NCBI RefSeq assembly: GCF_963924675.1
Contig: NC_089239.1
Location: 29,163,818-29,227,817 of the forward strand
DNA length: 64,000 bases
From: Phocoena phocoena
Lineage: Eukaryota > Chordata > Mammalia > Artiodactyla > Phocoenidae
Reading direction: 5' to 3'
Below the pieces are notes generated by a model. The model did not search any database. It saw nothing but the letters and a program-made list of their open reading frames with translations, and was not told the DNA's origin. Positions 24,212 through 34,829 of the stretch are shown in pieces (the first letter of the stretch is position 1; every line of letters begins with the position of its first letter). The translations under genes were made by a program, and so were the position numbers.

Positions 24212-24300
24212 TCTCTCTCTCTCTCTCTCTCTCTCTACCCCCCTACCTACCCACCTATCTGTCCAGCATCTATCTGCCTACCTTTGTCTACCTATTCATT
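24212..24300. repeat. (CT)n tract with degenerate (CTAC/CATC)n continuation
   Basis: About 25 bases of pure CT followed by an imperfect tetranucleotide region rich in 'ctac', 'catc' and 'tatc'. It accounts for the low-complexity Leu/Ser ORF at 24186-24383. Confidence 0.9.
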
Positions 24301-24399
24301 TATTTGTATTTGCCTGGTATGTGTTTGCCCATCTACACTTTTCATTCTCTTTGAGTCATTCTGTTAAAAAGTATCTCATATAACCTCATAGACAGGGTT

Positions 24400-25500
24400 T
24401 TTGACCTCTCTTCATTTGCATTTATATGTTGGTATTATATCAGTTATGTAATTATTTTAAGCTTGTGTTTTACACACTTAGAAAATGACCATGTAGTCTG
24501 TTTCATCAGGGCACTATGTTTATATGTATATGTCTGTGTTTATGTATAGATAGATATGTAGGTCTATCTAAGTGTATTTTTTTCTTTTATGAATAAGGAT
24601 TTGATGCTACAAGTAAGTCCCCTTTATCCTTTATGTGTATCCAGCAATATCGCTGCTTTTCCTTACCTTCTTTCCAAGACAGCCTGTATTGCTTTTGTTT
24701 CTGATTTTTTCTTACCACTTATTTCCTGATCTCTGCCAGCTAACATTTTATCTCTTCTCATAGGTTTGCCGTCTCTACCCTGAAATCTTGCATTCCTACC
24801 TTGTGTTCTTACTTCATAAATGCAGAAATTCTATTTTTTTTAATTTTAGTAGCTTTTTAAAGTTCCTTGAGACACGCTTAGGCACAATTTATAAATACTC
24901 ATTAATGTATTATTTTTGGTGAAAGTTCTTTCTTGATCTTTTAGTTCTCCTCATAATAACCAATATCCCCTGGTATATAATCTAGAGGGTTTTGCATAGG
25001 TACCAGGAAACATCTACAAGACTGTCCATGCATTCCTAAATTCTCCATAAAAACATGTGTATCAACACCTGGGCCCTACTGGGGTAAGAGCAGAAGTGAA
25101 ACCACTTTTAGAAAGAATGGCTCCTACACTGCGAAATACTAAGAATAGGTCTGAGACCTGGTACAGCAGAGAAATCACTGCTCTGAACACAGGAAGGGGT
25201 TGGGAAATGTGCGGAATAAGATGTGGCAGTCTTAGAAAGACACAACTGCTAGGTGACAGTATCATGACTTGGAAGGACAGTAATCCATCGAGGCTTACTG
25301 TAAACATGAAAAAGGAAACCAGAGACCAACAGGATCCTCCAGAAAGAAAAGAGAACAAAGTTGAACCAATTAGAATCCAAAATCTTCACCCACACCTGGT
25401 TCATGGATACATAAAACATTACAAAATATTTCAAATTACAGGGGAAAAAAATACCCAGCTGCCATGCAAATCTATTAAGAGCAGGCATTAAAAGAAGCTG
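24400..25500. other. Unassigned sequence with a 144-codon ORF
   Basis: No repeat confidently named. The plus-strand ORF at 25057-25491 begins at the first ATG after a stop and is rich in Lys, Arg, Thr and Asn, as expected from A-rich DNA. No domain, signal peptide or membrane segment is visible. It is followed by A-rich, L1-like DNA and may be a relic of the 5' part of an ancient element. Probably not a gene. Confidence 0.35.
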
Positions 25501-25710
25501 ACACTGATGAAAAACCTTCCCAAAATCAATCAGAGGAACACATTTACAAATTATCCTAGCCTTAAGGTATCCATAAGCAACTATTCATAGATATGAAAAA
25601 AACACACACACAAACTTTCAATCACAACTGTAAAACCTTAGACAGAGATGGACAAACACAATGAGATATGAATTGAGAGTCACCTGAACTTGGGAAAGAA
25701 ATCGAAGGGG

Positions 25711-25812
25711 GAAAAAAATAACACCTTCAAAATAAAGAGTAAGTTACAAATTCCCGAAGAGAAAAAAATGACACCTTCAAAATAAAGAGTAAGTTACCAA
25801 TTCCCCAAAGAG
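25711..25812 (+). repeat. 50-bp tandem duplication
   Basis: Two adjacent copies with a period of exactly 50: 'gaaaaaaataacaccttcaa…' at 25711-25760 and 'gaaaaaaatgacaccttcaa…' at 25761-25810, differing at only a few positions. A recent local duplication in A-rich sequence. Confidence 0.95.
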
Positions 25813-25819
25813 AAAGGAA

Positions 25820-27450
25820 TGCAAACAGACCATTAAAGAAACATGACATAAAGAAATATATATATAAAGGATCAAGGAGGAAGTTGATAGAAGGTACAAT
25901 AAAATTCTAATTAGAGTGCTCACACTGTGAATACACAGAACAGTGTAACAGATTCTTTAAAACTCTCATCCAATAACACTTGTCAAAAGTTAAACAATAC
26001 ATGAATTTGCATACTGAAAGGGTCTACTGAGTACCTAGGAAATTGACTTAGAATGGTCAATTCCAAGATATAACCTAAGTGTGTTTATTTGACTATAAAG
26101 AAATATTTTCTAAGCTCCCAGGAAAAACAAGTAAGTCACTTACAAAGGAAATAAAATCAAGTTGGCATCAGACTTATTGAAAGCAACACAGAAAGGAAGG
26201 TACAAGAAAAGCAACACTTTAAATTCGATAAAAGAAAGAGCCAACTATTACATTTAATCAAGTTATCCTTTAAGTATGAATCTATGGAAAATGCTTTCAA
26301 AAGTTAGAATTCAGGGAATACCTGCACTCATGATCTCTTCCCAGGGCATCTAGGAGACAGTGAGCTTCATCTAATCAAGGCATAACTGGGGGGACTTAAA
26401 CAAACACCAGTGCTGGGCCCCGACCATATTTAATGTAGATGTAGAAGTAAATCAGAAGTGGGCAAGAGGGGAGCATGGCTGACAATGTCACAATAACTAA
26501 AACAAAAGGGAAGGAGGAGATACATTAAGCTCATCGATGATCACAGAAGTATCGATAAGACATCATTTGAATCTGATAAAGCGCACAGCAGATGTCTGAG
26601 CTGGGATAAAGGTACTCAGCTCACTATTAAGGTATTGTTATGAAGGTAATCACTAAAGCAAAAATGCACAACTTCCTAAATATAATAATACAAATAAATA
26701 AATAAGAGCACATAGAGAAAGGAACACAGCGAACATAACAAAAATCTACAGTAAGTGTAACAAAAATATAAAATTCGTATCACTGTTGTATACGTGAAAC
26801 TAATACAACATTGGAAGTCAACTATACTTCAGTTTAATATATATAACTTAAAAATGAAAATGAGCATAAGTCAACTATTAAGAAACGTATTTGAGAGTAG
26901 TCTGCAGAGAAGAGACACACCCAAAAGTAAACTGAACTGGAAAAACTGAAAATAAAGGGATGGGCATAGATATTACAGAGCAAATGCAAACGACAAGGAC
27001 ACAGAGTTGTAAAAGACGAGGTAGAATTGAGGCTAAAAAGCTTTAAATGAGTGGAAAAATAAAGAAAAAAGAGGATACTGTACGTAAAAGACCCCAATTC
27101 ACAATAAAGATGCAATATTGATAAATACCTATGCACTAAATACTACAGAAGCCACTACCATTAAATAGAAACTAAAGGAGACACAACAAGAAACAGATGG
27201 AAAGACACAAATTAAAGATGGCTAACACACCGTTTTCAATCCAAGACAGGGCAAAATAACTAAAAATAAGTCAGAATAGAGGCAGCATGAATTATCTAAT
27301 CAATTCAGTGGATTTTTTGAATATATATCTCACTTTGCCCTCAGATAACAGAATAGATCTCCCAAATACACATGAAATATCTACCCAAAAAAAAGACCCT
27401 ATCTTAGGACAAAAGAAAACCTCAATAAATTCTGTAAAGTTGAAGAGTAC
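25820..27450 (+). mobile_element. Eroded ancient L1-like DNA with a younger L1 3' tail
   Basis: Strand-biased A-rich sequence. The right part (27060-27450) resembles upstream ORF2 of old L1s: 'aatacctatgcactaaatac', 'gaaactaaaggagacac', 'taggacaaaagaaaacctcaataaattc'. At about 26778-26855 there is a separate L1 3' terminus ('gtgaaactaatacaac', 'tcaactatacttcagttt'). Edges and unity of the older part are uncertain. Confidence 0.5.
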
Positions 27451-27454
27451 ATAG

Positions 27455-28790
27455 TAAATGAAATTTCTGTGACAACCATGTCAGGCTGTTATGTACAGTA
27501 CATGCTATGGACACCAAAGAACAAAACAAACACAGCAGGAGCCACGTAAAATCTCAGGACTGGGGCAACATAGTTCTTGGGTCTTGGATATGTTGGCAGA
27601 AAATGACATTCCTTCAGCCTTTCACGTAAACACAACCTTCTACTACATCTACTCTGCATTTTGTCCACTGTTTATAGTGGTTTCTGTAGCTCTGCCATTA
27701 CTCCAGGTTCCAGATTCCTAGGGCAAACTTTCACATCCTCCCTACAGGGCTGAGGTCATAACTGGAATCATACTTTTATCCCATCACATTCAGATCCTAG
27801 AAATTCCCAGGTCTTGTAAGATCTCAGAGGCTTTAAAGTTCTACATCATAACACTGTCTGTGGTGTCAGGAATGGGTATTTCTGCTTGCCTTGGAACTCA
27901 GCTTCTAAAGCAAATACAAACATGGTCTCCTTTACATTTTGTGTCCATAATTCAAATTATGTTTACATATTTGTTTTAATAACTCTTTCAAAGAATCCCT
28001 CTCAACAAGACACAAAATGCTTATAAGTTTAGCTTATTGTATACTACTCTGATTTCTCCAATTTTGTTCTAAGTCAGCACTTATGTAAACAAAAGTATTT
28101 TATGAGGGTTCAATTAAAAGTTAATTAAAGAACAGAGAGGTTCTTCAAACATCACTCTGCTGTTATTAAAAGGCTATCTTTTCAGTAAATCTTTGAAGGT
28201 GTTTCAATTTTCCCCCAAGTAGAAAGGTAAGTTTCCATTCAAAGTTACCCTTAGATTGAAACATTTTAAAATAGTGGGACTTTAGTTGGATAAATTATTT
28301 CCACTCCATTTTCACTAGGACACTTGAATTCTGTTCTCTTTTGAATTCCTGCTGTACCAGTTCTGCCTTCCCCAATCTCAGACACCGTCAACTATTTTCT
28401 TCCAATTATTTCTAGCCAAGCAGTAGAGAAAATCACACAAACCTCCTCAGTCACATCCCTATACATTTGTGGTTTTTCTTTTTAATTTCTGAGTTGAGTT
28501 TCAGTATTATTCCTCCAGCCCTTAATTGGCTCTGTTTTCCATTCCCTAAGGTGGCTCTTCCCAACCTTTGCTGTGTTCTCTAGAAGCCAATTTCTTCTTC
28601 CCAGTTCTACTTAGTTATCATCATGATCTAGCTTCAGACCTCAGAAATAACGTAGAGACTGGATGGATTCTCACATTCTTTTCCTTTCCAGATCTCGCTC
28701 CACTCCTATATCGGAACAACCCCCTCTGCGTTCTTTCCAGAACTTTCTGCCATGCAGGTAGGTGGTCGGCAGGTATTCTGCTCTACAACC
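27455..28790. other. Unassigned sequence
   Basis: No gene or confidently named repeat. A 76-codon ORF at 27491-27721 and a 98-codon ORF at 28568-28864 have no recognisable domain. Confidence 0.4.
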
Positions 28791-28794
28791 AGCA

Positions 28795-29090
28795 CTGGAT
28801 TTGGTGCTGGGAATACATAGATGAGCAGTATATTCTCAAGCCCCCTCATTTAAAGGAGACCTGACAGTTTAATGGGGAGACAGACTAGAAAACATCGTTT
28901 TACATTACAATGTGATTCATGCCCTGAAGGAGGAAGTGGAGAACCTGCTTCTCTTTCAACTTAATGAGTGCACCTGGTCAAGAACGGTGTCTCCAAGGAA
29001 GAGGTACCAGAGATGGGTCTGGAGAGTCAAATACAAGGGCTTCAGGTAAAGTCACTTGGGAAGGATTTTCGAGGGCAAAGGGGGAAAGAA
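28795..29090 (-). mobile_element. L2 LINE fragment (3' region)
   Basis: 'tggtgctgggaatacatagatgagcag', 'ttaatggggagacagactagaaaac', 'ccctgaaggaggaagtgg' follow the complement of the L2 3' region (family form 'tgctggagatacagcagtgaac…agacagacaataaac…cctgaaggaggtgag'). Diverged. Confidence 0.5.
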
Positions 29091-29099
29091 ATCATGGAA

Positions 29100-29630
29100 A
29101 CGAATCCAGACAGTTCTGCTCCCGTTTGCCTTTGTTTCCAGATTGCTAGGTCACCTCTCACTGTAGCTCAGCTATAATTCTGGTTGCCCAGAACACTGTG
29201 AAGACCCACCCAGTTCCCTTTCAGACCCTCCCCAGTTGCTGGCAGTGTCAGCTGAGCATCTCTGGGGCTTGCCTGAGGCTGGAGAGAGTTCCCTGTGGGA
29301 TGGGCTGAGGTCTTCCTGCCTCTGCATCCCAGTGGAGCTTCTCCTCCTGCCCAAGCCTGCCCCCTTCCTTTCTGCACAGGTTTAACCCAAGCATGCTCCC
29401 CAGTCCAGTTCCTGAGAGCAAACCACTGTCTGAGAGTCGTCTGCTGGCTGGGGAACCCAACTGGATGGAGTTTCTAATTTTAAGGAAAGAAGAGATCCGT
29501 GAAGAGCTAGAAAAGCTGGGAATAAAGGCTGTGGAGGCATCCAGAGTGTATCCCAAATGACGGAGAGACTTCCTGTAGTTCCCCAAAGTGAAAGTATTTC
29601 ACTTCAGGAGAAAGACAGAAGCCATGTGGA
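29100..29630. other. Unassigned sequence
   Basis: Relatively GC-rich for this window, with overlapping short ORFs on both strands (up to 112 codons), none with a recognisable domain or consistent frame. No repeat named. Confidence 0.4.
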
Positions 29631-29639
29631 GAAAAAAGA

Positions 29640-30580
29640 ACAAATGTAGCCCACAGATAAACCCACACATATACGATCAACTGATGTATGACAAAGGAGC
29701 CAAGAGTATACAATGGAGAAAGGACAATCTCTTCAAACAATGGTGCTGGAGAAACTGGACAGCCAGTTGCAAAAGAATGAAACTGGGCCACTACCTTACA
29801 CCATACACAAAAATTAACTCAAAACGGACTGAAGACTTGAACACAAAACCTGAAATCAGAAAACTCCTAGAAGGAAACACAGATGGTAGCTCCTGGACAT
29901 GGGTCTTAGCGATGATTTTTTGGATTTGACACCAAAAGCGAAGGCAACAAAAGCAAAAATAGACCAGCCACACTACATCCAACTAAAAAGGTTCTGCATA
30001 GCAAAGGAAACCATCAACAACATGAAAAGGGAACCTGTAGAATGGGAGAAAATATGTGCAAATCATGTATCTGTTAGAGGGTTAATATATCCAAAATATA
30101 CAAAGAACTCACATAACTCAATAGAAAAATACTCCGGACAATTGGATTAAAGAATGGGCAGAGGATCTGAGTGAATATTTTCCAAAGATGACATATAGAT
30201 GGCCAACAGGTACATAAAAGGTTCTCAATATCACTGTTCATCAGGGAAATGCAAGTCAAAGCCGCAAGGAGATACCACCTCACCCCTGTTAGAATAGCTA
30301 CTGTGAAGAAAGACAAGAAATAACAAGTGTTGGCAAGGATGTAGAGAAAAGGGAACTCGTACGCATTACTGGTGGGAATGTAAATGGATGCAGCCACAAC
30401 GGAAAACAGTATGGAGATCCCTCAAAAATTTAAAAATAGAACTACCATATGATTCAGCAATGTCACCTCTGGGTATATATCCAAAAGAAACTAAATCAAG
30501 ATCTCAAAGAAATACCTGCACTCCCATGTTCAATGAAGCATTATTCACAATAACCAAGATAGGAAAGCAACCTAAAGGTC
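29640..30580 (+). mobile_element. L1 ORF2 C-terminal half, 3'-truncated
   Basis: Sequential ORF2 landmarks: 'aaacccacacatatacgatcaac', 'caatggagaaaggacaatctcttc', 'aaaactcctagaaggaaac', 'ttggatttgacaccaaaagc', 'agcaaaggaaaccatcaac', 'ctactgtgaagaaagac' and an '[17 protein letters not shown]' segment. Several ORFs (29588-29929, 29899-30150, 30388-30639) are pieces of one ORF2 separated by frameshifts. The 3' UTR is absent; the next sequence is minus-strand L1. Confidence 0.9.
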
Positions 30581-30584
30581 CGGT

Positions 30585-30864
30585 TGGTGGATTTTTTCTG
30601 TATGTGTACTCAATTCTTCCAGCAACATCTGTTAAATAGTGTCTTCTTTCTCCATTAAACGGCACTGCTGCCTTTTTCCTGTGCTCTCATTTTCTCTTGA
30701 CTAGGCTTGCTAGAGTTTTGTCAGTTTTATTAATCTTTCTAAGAAGCCAACTTTTGAATTTTTTGATTTTTCAAATTATTTATCTATTTGCTATTTTATT
30801 TTTTTATTATTTCCTTTCATCTACTTACTTTGGGCTTATTTGGTTTTTATCTTAACAATTTTTT
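30585..30864 (-). mobile_element. Ancient L1 fragment(s), outermost layer of a nest (segment 1)
   Basis: Complement of ORF2: 'cttccagcaacatctgttaaatagtgtc' near 30608, then, perhaps from a second copy, 'ttgactaggcttgctagag', 'ttattatttcctttcatctac', 'tttgggcttatttgg'. The host of the SINE at 30865; it continues on the far side. Confidence 0.75.
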
Positions 30865-31068
30865 TTTCTTTTTTTTGTGGTACACAGGCCTCTCCCTGTT
30901 GTGGCCTCTCCCATTGCGGAGCACAGGCTCCGGACGCACAGGCTCAGCGGCCATGGCTCACGGTCCCAGCCACTCCACGGCATGTGGGATCTTCCCAGAC
31001 CGGGGCACGAACCCGCGTCCCCTGCATCGGCAGGCGGACTCCCAACCACTGCGCCACCAGGGAAGCCC
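30865..31068 (-). mobile_element. Cetacean CHR-type SINE in an old L1
   Basis: Reverse-complement copy of the same SINE as at 23099: poly-T with one C on the left, 'gaggcctct'-type end, and the B-box complement 'ggggcacgaaccc' and A-box complement 'ccactgcgcca' near the right end. Flanked by a duplication of about 17 bases beginning TATCTTAACAATT (from 30848 and from 31069). The ORFs spanning it on both strands are SINE shadows. Confidence 0.97.
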
Positions 31069-31178
31069 TATCTTAACAATTTTTTCAGGTGGTGTGTCAG
31101 ACTTTTTACTTTGAACTCCTATTGTTTTCTCATCTAAGCATTTGAAGCTATGAATATCACTCTTAGTATTACGGATTT
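31069..31178 (-). mobile_element. Ancient L1, segment 2 of the nest
   Basis: Resumes the L1M-type sequence after the SINE: 'ttaacaattttttcaggtggtg', 'gcatttgaagctatgaatatcactcttag' (family form 'gcatttatagctataaatttccctcttag'). It ends at a MaLR LTR. Confidence 0.75.
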
Positions 31179-31474
31179 TTAAGGAGGTGATTAAGTAAAA
31201 ATGAGCTCATTAAGGTGGGCCCTATAATCCCATGTGACAGAGTCCCTTTAAAAAGAGGGGAATGGGACACCAACAGGCAGCAAGGGAAGACCATGTGAAG
31301 ACACAGGGAGAAGACACCACCCTCAAGCCAAGGAGAGAGGCCTCAGCAGAAACCAGCCCTGGTGACACCTTCGATCTTGGACTTCTAGCTTCCAGGGCTG
31401 GGAGCACATGACCTTGTTGTTTAAGTCTTCCAGTCTGTGGTACTTTGTAGCGGCAGCCCTAGCAAACTAAAACA
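31179..31474 (+). mobile_element. MLT1-type MaLR LTR, 5'-truncated
   Basis: Forward-orientation LTR lacking its first third: 'taaggaggtgattaagtaaaaatgagc', 'ggtgggccctataatcc', 'gaagaccatgtgaagac', 'acaccttcgatcttggacttctagcttcc', and the 3' terminus 'tgtagcggcagccctagcaaactaaaaca'. Inserted in the ancient L1. Confidence 0.85.
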
Positions 31475-31849
31475 TCTTACTTGTTATTATTTCCCATTTA
31501 AGTCTACTGTGGTCAGTGTACGGTTTGAAGCCTTTGAAATTTATTGAGATAGGTTATACTGCCCAGCACATGTTCTATATTGGTAAATATTTTACATGTA
31601 TTTAAAAAGAATTTGTACCTAGTAAGTCGAGTAGTCGTGGCAGTGCTATTCAAATCTGTATAACTGCTTTTCATCTCCATGTTTAATCACTGAGAGAGGA
31701 GTGTTAAGGTCTTTAACTTTGTTAGTGGATTTTTCTTTCTGTCTCATGTAAAATGATTTGCTTGTCTGGCCCATGTACATAATCATCATTATAGTGTCAT
31801 ATGACTTTCTATTTCCTAAATGGTGGCTTTGTATCCATAACAATGTAAC
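31475..31849 (-). mobile_element. Ancient L1, segment 3 of the nest
   Basis: 'aagtctactgtggtcagtgtacgg', 'aaatttattgagataggttatactgcccag', 'ctgagagaggagtgttaaggtc', 'gttagtggatttttctttctg' follow the complement of ancient L1 upstream ORF2. Broken at 31850 by a younger L1. A short continuation is visible at about 34761-34795. Confidence 0.75.
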
Positions 31850-31864
31850 TACTCAATGTCTTTT

Positions 31865-33710
31865 TTTTTAAAATATCTTTATTGTAGTATAATTGCTTTA
31901 CAGTGTTGTGTTAGTTTCTGCTGTACAACAAAGTGAATCAGCTATATGTATACATATAGCCCCATATCCCCTCCCTCTTGGGTCTCCCTCCCACCCTCCC
32001 TATCCCATCCCTCTAGGTGGTCACAAAGCACCGAGCTGATCTCCCTGTGCCACGCAGCTGCTTCCGTCTAGCCGTCCATTTTACACTTGGTAGTGTATAT
32101 ATGTCCATGCCACTCTCTCACTTTGTCCCAGCTTACCCTTCCCCTACTCTGTCCTCAAGTCCATTCTCTATGTCTGTGTCTTTATTCCTGTCCTGACCCT
32201 AGGTTCATCAGAAGCTTTTTTTTTTTTTTTTAGATTCCATATATATGTGTTAGCATACAGTATATGTTTTTCTCTTTCTGACTTACTTCACTCTGTATGA
32301 CAGACTCTAGGTCTGTCCACCTCGTTACAAGTAACTCAATTTCACTCCTTTTTATGGCTGAGTAATATTCCATTGTACATATGTGCCACATCTTCTTGTT
32401 TATTTATTTATTTATTTGTTTGTTTATTTATTTATTTATTTGGCTGCGTTGGGTCTTCCTTGCTGCATGTGGGCTTTCTCTAGTTGCAGCAAGAGGGGGC
32501 TACTCTTCGTTGCGGTGCACGGGCTTCTCATTATGGTGGCTTCTCTTGTTGCCGAGCACGGGATCTAGGAGTGTGGGCTAGTTGTGGCACACGGCTCAGT
32601 AGTTGTGGCTCACAGGCTCTAGAGCGCAGGCTCAGGAGTTGCCACATCTTCTTTACCCATTCATTGGTTGATGGACATTTAGGTTGTTTCCATGTCCTGG
32701 CTATTGTAAATAGTGCTGCAGTGAACACTGCGGTACATGTATCTTTTGGAATTACAGCTTTCTCAGGGTATATGCCCAGGAGTGGGATTGCTGGGTCATA
32801 TGGTAGTTCTATTTTTAGCTTTTTAAGGAACCTCCATTTTGTTCTCCATAGTGGCTGTATCAATTTACATTCTCACCAACAGTGCAGGAGGGTTCCCTTT
32901 TCTCCACACCCTCTCCAGCATTTACTGTTCCTAGATTTTTTGATGATGGCCATTCTGACTGGTGTGAGGTGATACCTCATTGTGGTTTTGATTTGCATTT
33001 CTCTAATGATTAGTGATGTTGAGCATCTTTTCATGTGTTGGTTGGCAATCTGTATGTCTTCTTTGGAGAAATGTCTATTTAGGTCTTTGGCCTATTTTTT
33101 GATTGGGCTGTTTGTTTTTTTTGTTATTGAGCTGCATGAGCTCCTTGTATATTTTGGAGATTAATCCTTTGTCAGTTGCTTCATTTGAAAATATTTTCTT
33201 CCATTCTGAGGGTTGTCTTTTTGTCTTGTTTATGGTTTCCTTTGCTGGCAGAAGCTTTTAAGTTTCATTAGGTCCCATTTGTTTCTTTTTGTTTTTATTT
33301 CCATTACTCTAGGAGGTGGGTTCAAACGGATCTTGCTGTGATTTATGTCACAGAGTGTTCTGCCTATGTTTTCCTCTAAGAGTTTTCTAGTGTCTGGCCT
33401 TCCTTTAGGCCTTTAATCCATTTTGAGTCTATTTTTGTGTATGGTGTTAGGAAGTGTTCTAATTTCATTCTTTTATATGTAGCTGTCCAGTTTTCCCAGC
33501 ACCACTTAATGAAGAGACTGTCTTTTCTCCATTGTACATCCTTGCCTCCTTTTTCAAAGATAAGATGACCAAATGTGTTTGGGTTTATCTCTGGCCTTTC
33601 TATCCTGTTCCATTAATCTATATTTCTGTTTTTGTGCCAGCATCATGCTGCCTTGATCACTGTAGCTTTGTAGTATAGTCTGAAGTCAGGGAACCTGACT
33701 CCTCCAGCTT
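31865..33710 (-). mobile_element. Young L1, 3' part (ORF2 C-terminus and 3' UTR), of a 5'-inverted copy
   Basis: Minus-strand L1 with its poly-A (as T) at the left edge, 3' UTR ('gttgtgttagtttctgctgtacaac', 'ccctctaggtggtcacaaagcacc'), and ORF2 C-terminal sequence rightward to 'gaacctgactcctccagct'. Interrupted by a SINE at 32398-32640. Left target duplication TACTCAATGTCTTTT (31850-31864). At 33710/33711 the strand flips and upstream ORF2 sequence follows in plus orientation, the signature of twin priming. Confidence 0.95.
32398..32640 (-). mobile_element. CHR-family SINE, head-truncated, with (TTTA)n tail
   Basis: Left edge is a TTTA/TTTG tail complement. Then 'ggctgcgttgggtcttccttgctgcatgtggg', 'gggctactcttcgttgcggtgc' and repeated 'agttgtggc' blocks typical of the longer whale/artiodactyl CHR-1 SINE. 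The tRNA-like head with A and B boxes is missing, so it was 5'-truncated on insertion. A perfect 13-bp duplication, GCCACATCTTCTT, flanks it (32385-32397, 32641-32653). The 110-codon minus ORF at 32531-32863 is an accidental L1-SINE fusion. Confidence 0.93.
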
Positions 33711-34745
33711 GAAGCCACCATCACCCTGATACCAAAACCAGACAAAGATGTCACAAGAAAAGAAAATTACAGGCCAATACCACTGATTAACAGAGATGCA
33801 AAAATCCTCAACAAAATACTAGCAAACAGAATCCAACAGCACATTAAAAGGATCATACACCATGATCGAGTGGGGTTTATCCCAGGAATGCAAGGATTCT
33901 TAAATATACACAAATCAATCAATGTGATACACCATATTAACAAATTGAAGGAGAAAAACCGTATGATCACTTCAACTGATGCAGAAAAAGCTTTTGACAA
34001 AATTTAACACCCATTTATGATAAAAACCCTCCAGAAAGTGGGCATAGAAAGAACCTACCTCAACATAATAAAAGCCATTTATGACAAACCCACAGCCAAC
34101 ATCATTCTCAATGGTGAAACACTGAAAGCATTTCCTCTAAGATCAGAAACAAGACAAGGGTGCCCACTCTCACCACTATTATTCAACATAGTTTTGGAAG
34201 TTTTAGCCACAGCAATCAGAGAAGAAAAAGAAATAAAAGGAACCCAAACTGGAAAAAAGAAGTAAAACTGTCACTGCTTGCAGGTGACATGATACTATAC
34301 ATAGAAAATCCTAAGGATCCCACGAGAAAGCTACTAGAGCTAATCAATGAACTTGATAAAGTAGCAGGACACAAAATTAATGCACAGAAATCTCTTGCAT
34401 TCCTATACACTTACAATGAAAAATCAGAAAGAGAAATTAAGGAAACACTTCCATTTACCATTGCAACAAAAAGAATAAAATACCTAGGAATAAACCTACC
34501 TAAGGAGGCAAAAGACCTGTATGCAGAAAAGTATAAGACACTGATGAAAGAAAGCAAAGATGATACAAACAGATGGAGAGATATACCATGTTCTTGGATC
34601 GGAAGAATCAACATTGTGAAAATGACTATACTACCCAAGGCAATCTACGGATTCAATACAATCCCTATCAAATTACCAATGGCATTCTTCACAGAACTAG
34701 AACAAAAAATTTTACAATTTGTATGGAAACTCAAAAGACCCCGAA
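33711..34745 (+). mobile_element. Young L1, inverted 5' part (ORF2 reverse transcriptase region)
   Basis: Plus-strand ORF2 from the RT N-terminal motif region ('ataccaaaaccagacaaagatg', IPKPDKD) through 'NYRPI' and '[18 protein letters not shown]' to '[12 protein letters not shown]'. It is inactive: a stop near 34005 ('aaaatttaac'), a frameshift near 34250-34260 that splits it into frames 34017-34265 and 34160-34789, and a catalytic block reading LAGD instead of FADD (Asp to Gly at 34283-34285). Right target duplication TACTCAATGCCTTTT (34746-34760). It belongs to the same insertion as 31865-33710. Confidence 0.95.
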
Positions 34746-34801
34746 TACTCAATGCCTTTTCTATACATCTTCTTGATTCCTCCCATTGATAAGTGTATGT
34801 C

Positions 34802-34818
34802 TGTGTGTGTGTGTGTGT
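34802..34818. repeat. Short (TG)n
   Basis: About eight TG units just beyond the L1 nest. Confidence 0.9.
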
Positions 34819-34829
34819 ATACAGTCTCA

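Noticed and set aside
29640..30680. A second twin-primed L1, because plus-strand L1 is followed by minus-strand L1
   Set aside because: The minus-strand piece overlaps the plus-strand part in consensus position and is of a different age, and the plus part lacks a 3' end, so a simple inversion does not fit.
32484..32972. 162-codon plus-strand frame as a gene
   Set aside because: It reads the antisense of L1 ORF2 and the inserted SINE; a shadow frame.
34160..34789. The longest frame in the window (209 codons) as a gene
   Set aside because: It is L1 ORF2 RT-region sequence inside a truncated, inverted copy with a frameshift and a mutated catalytic motif.
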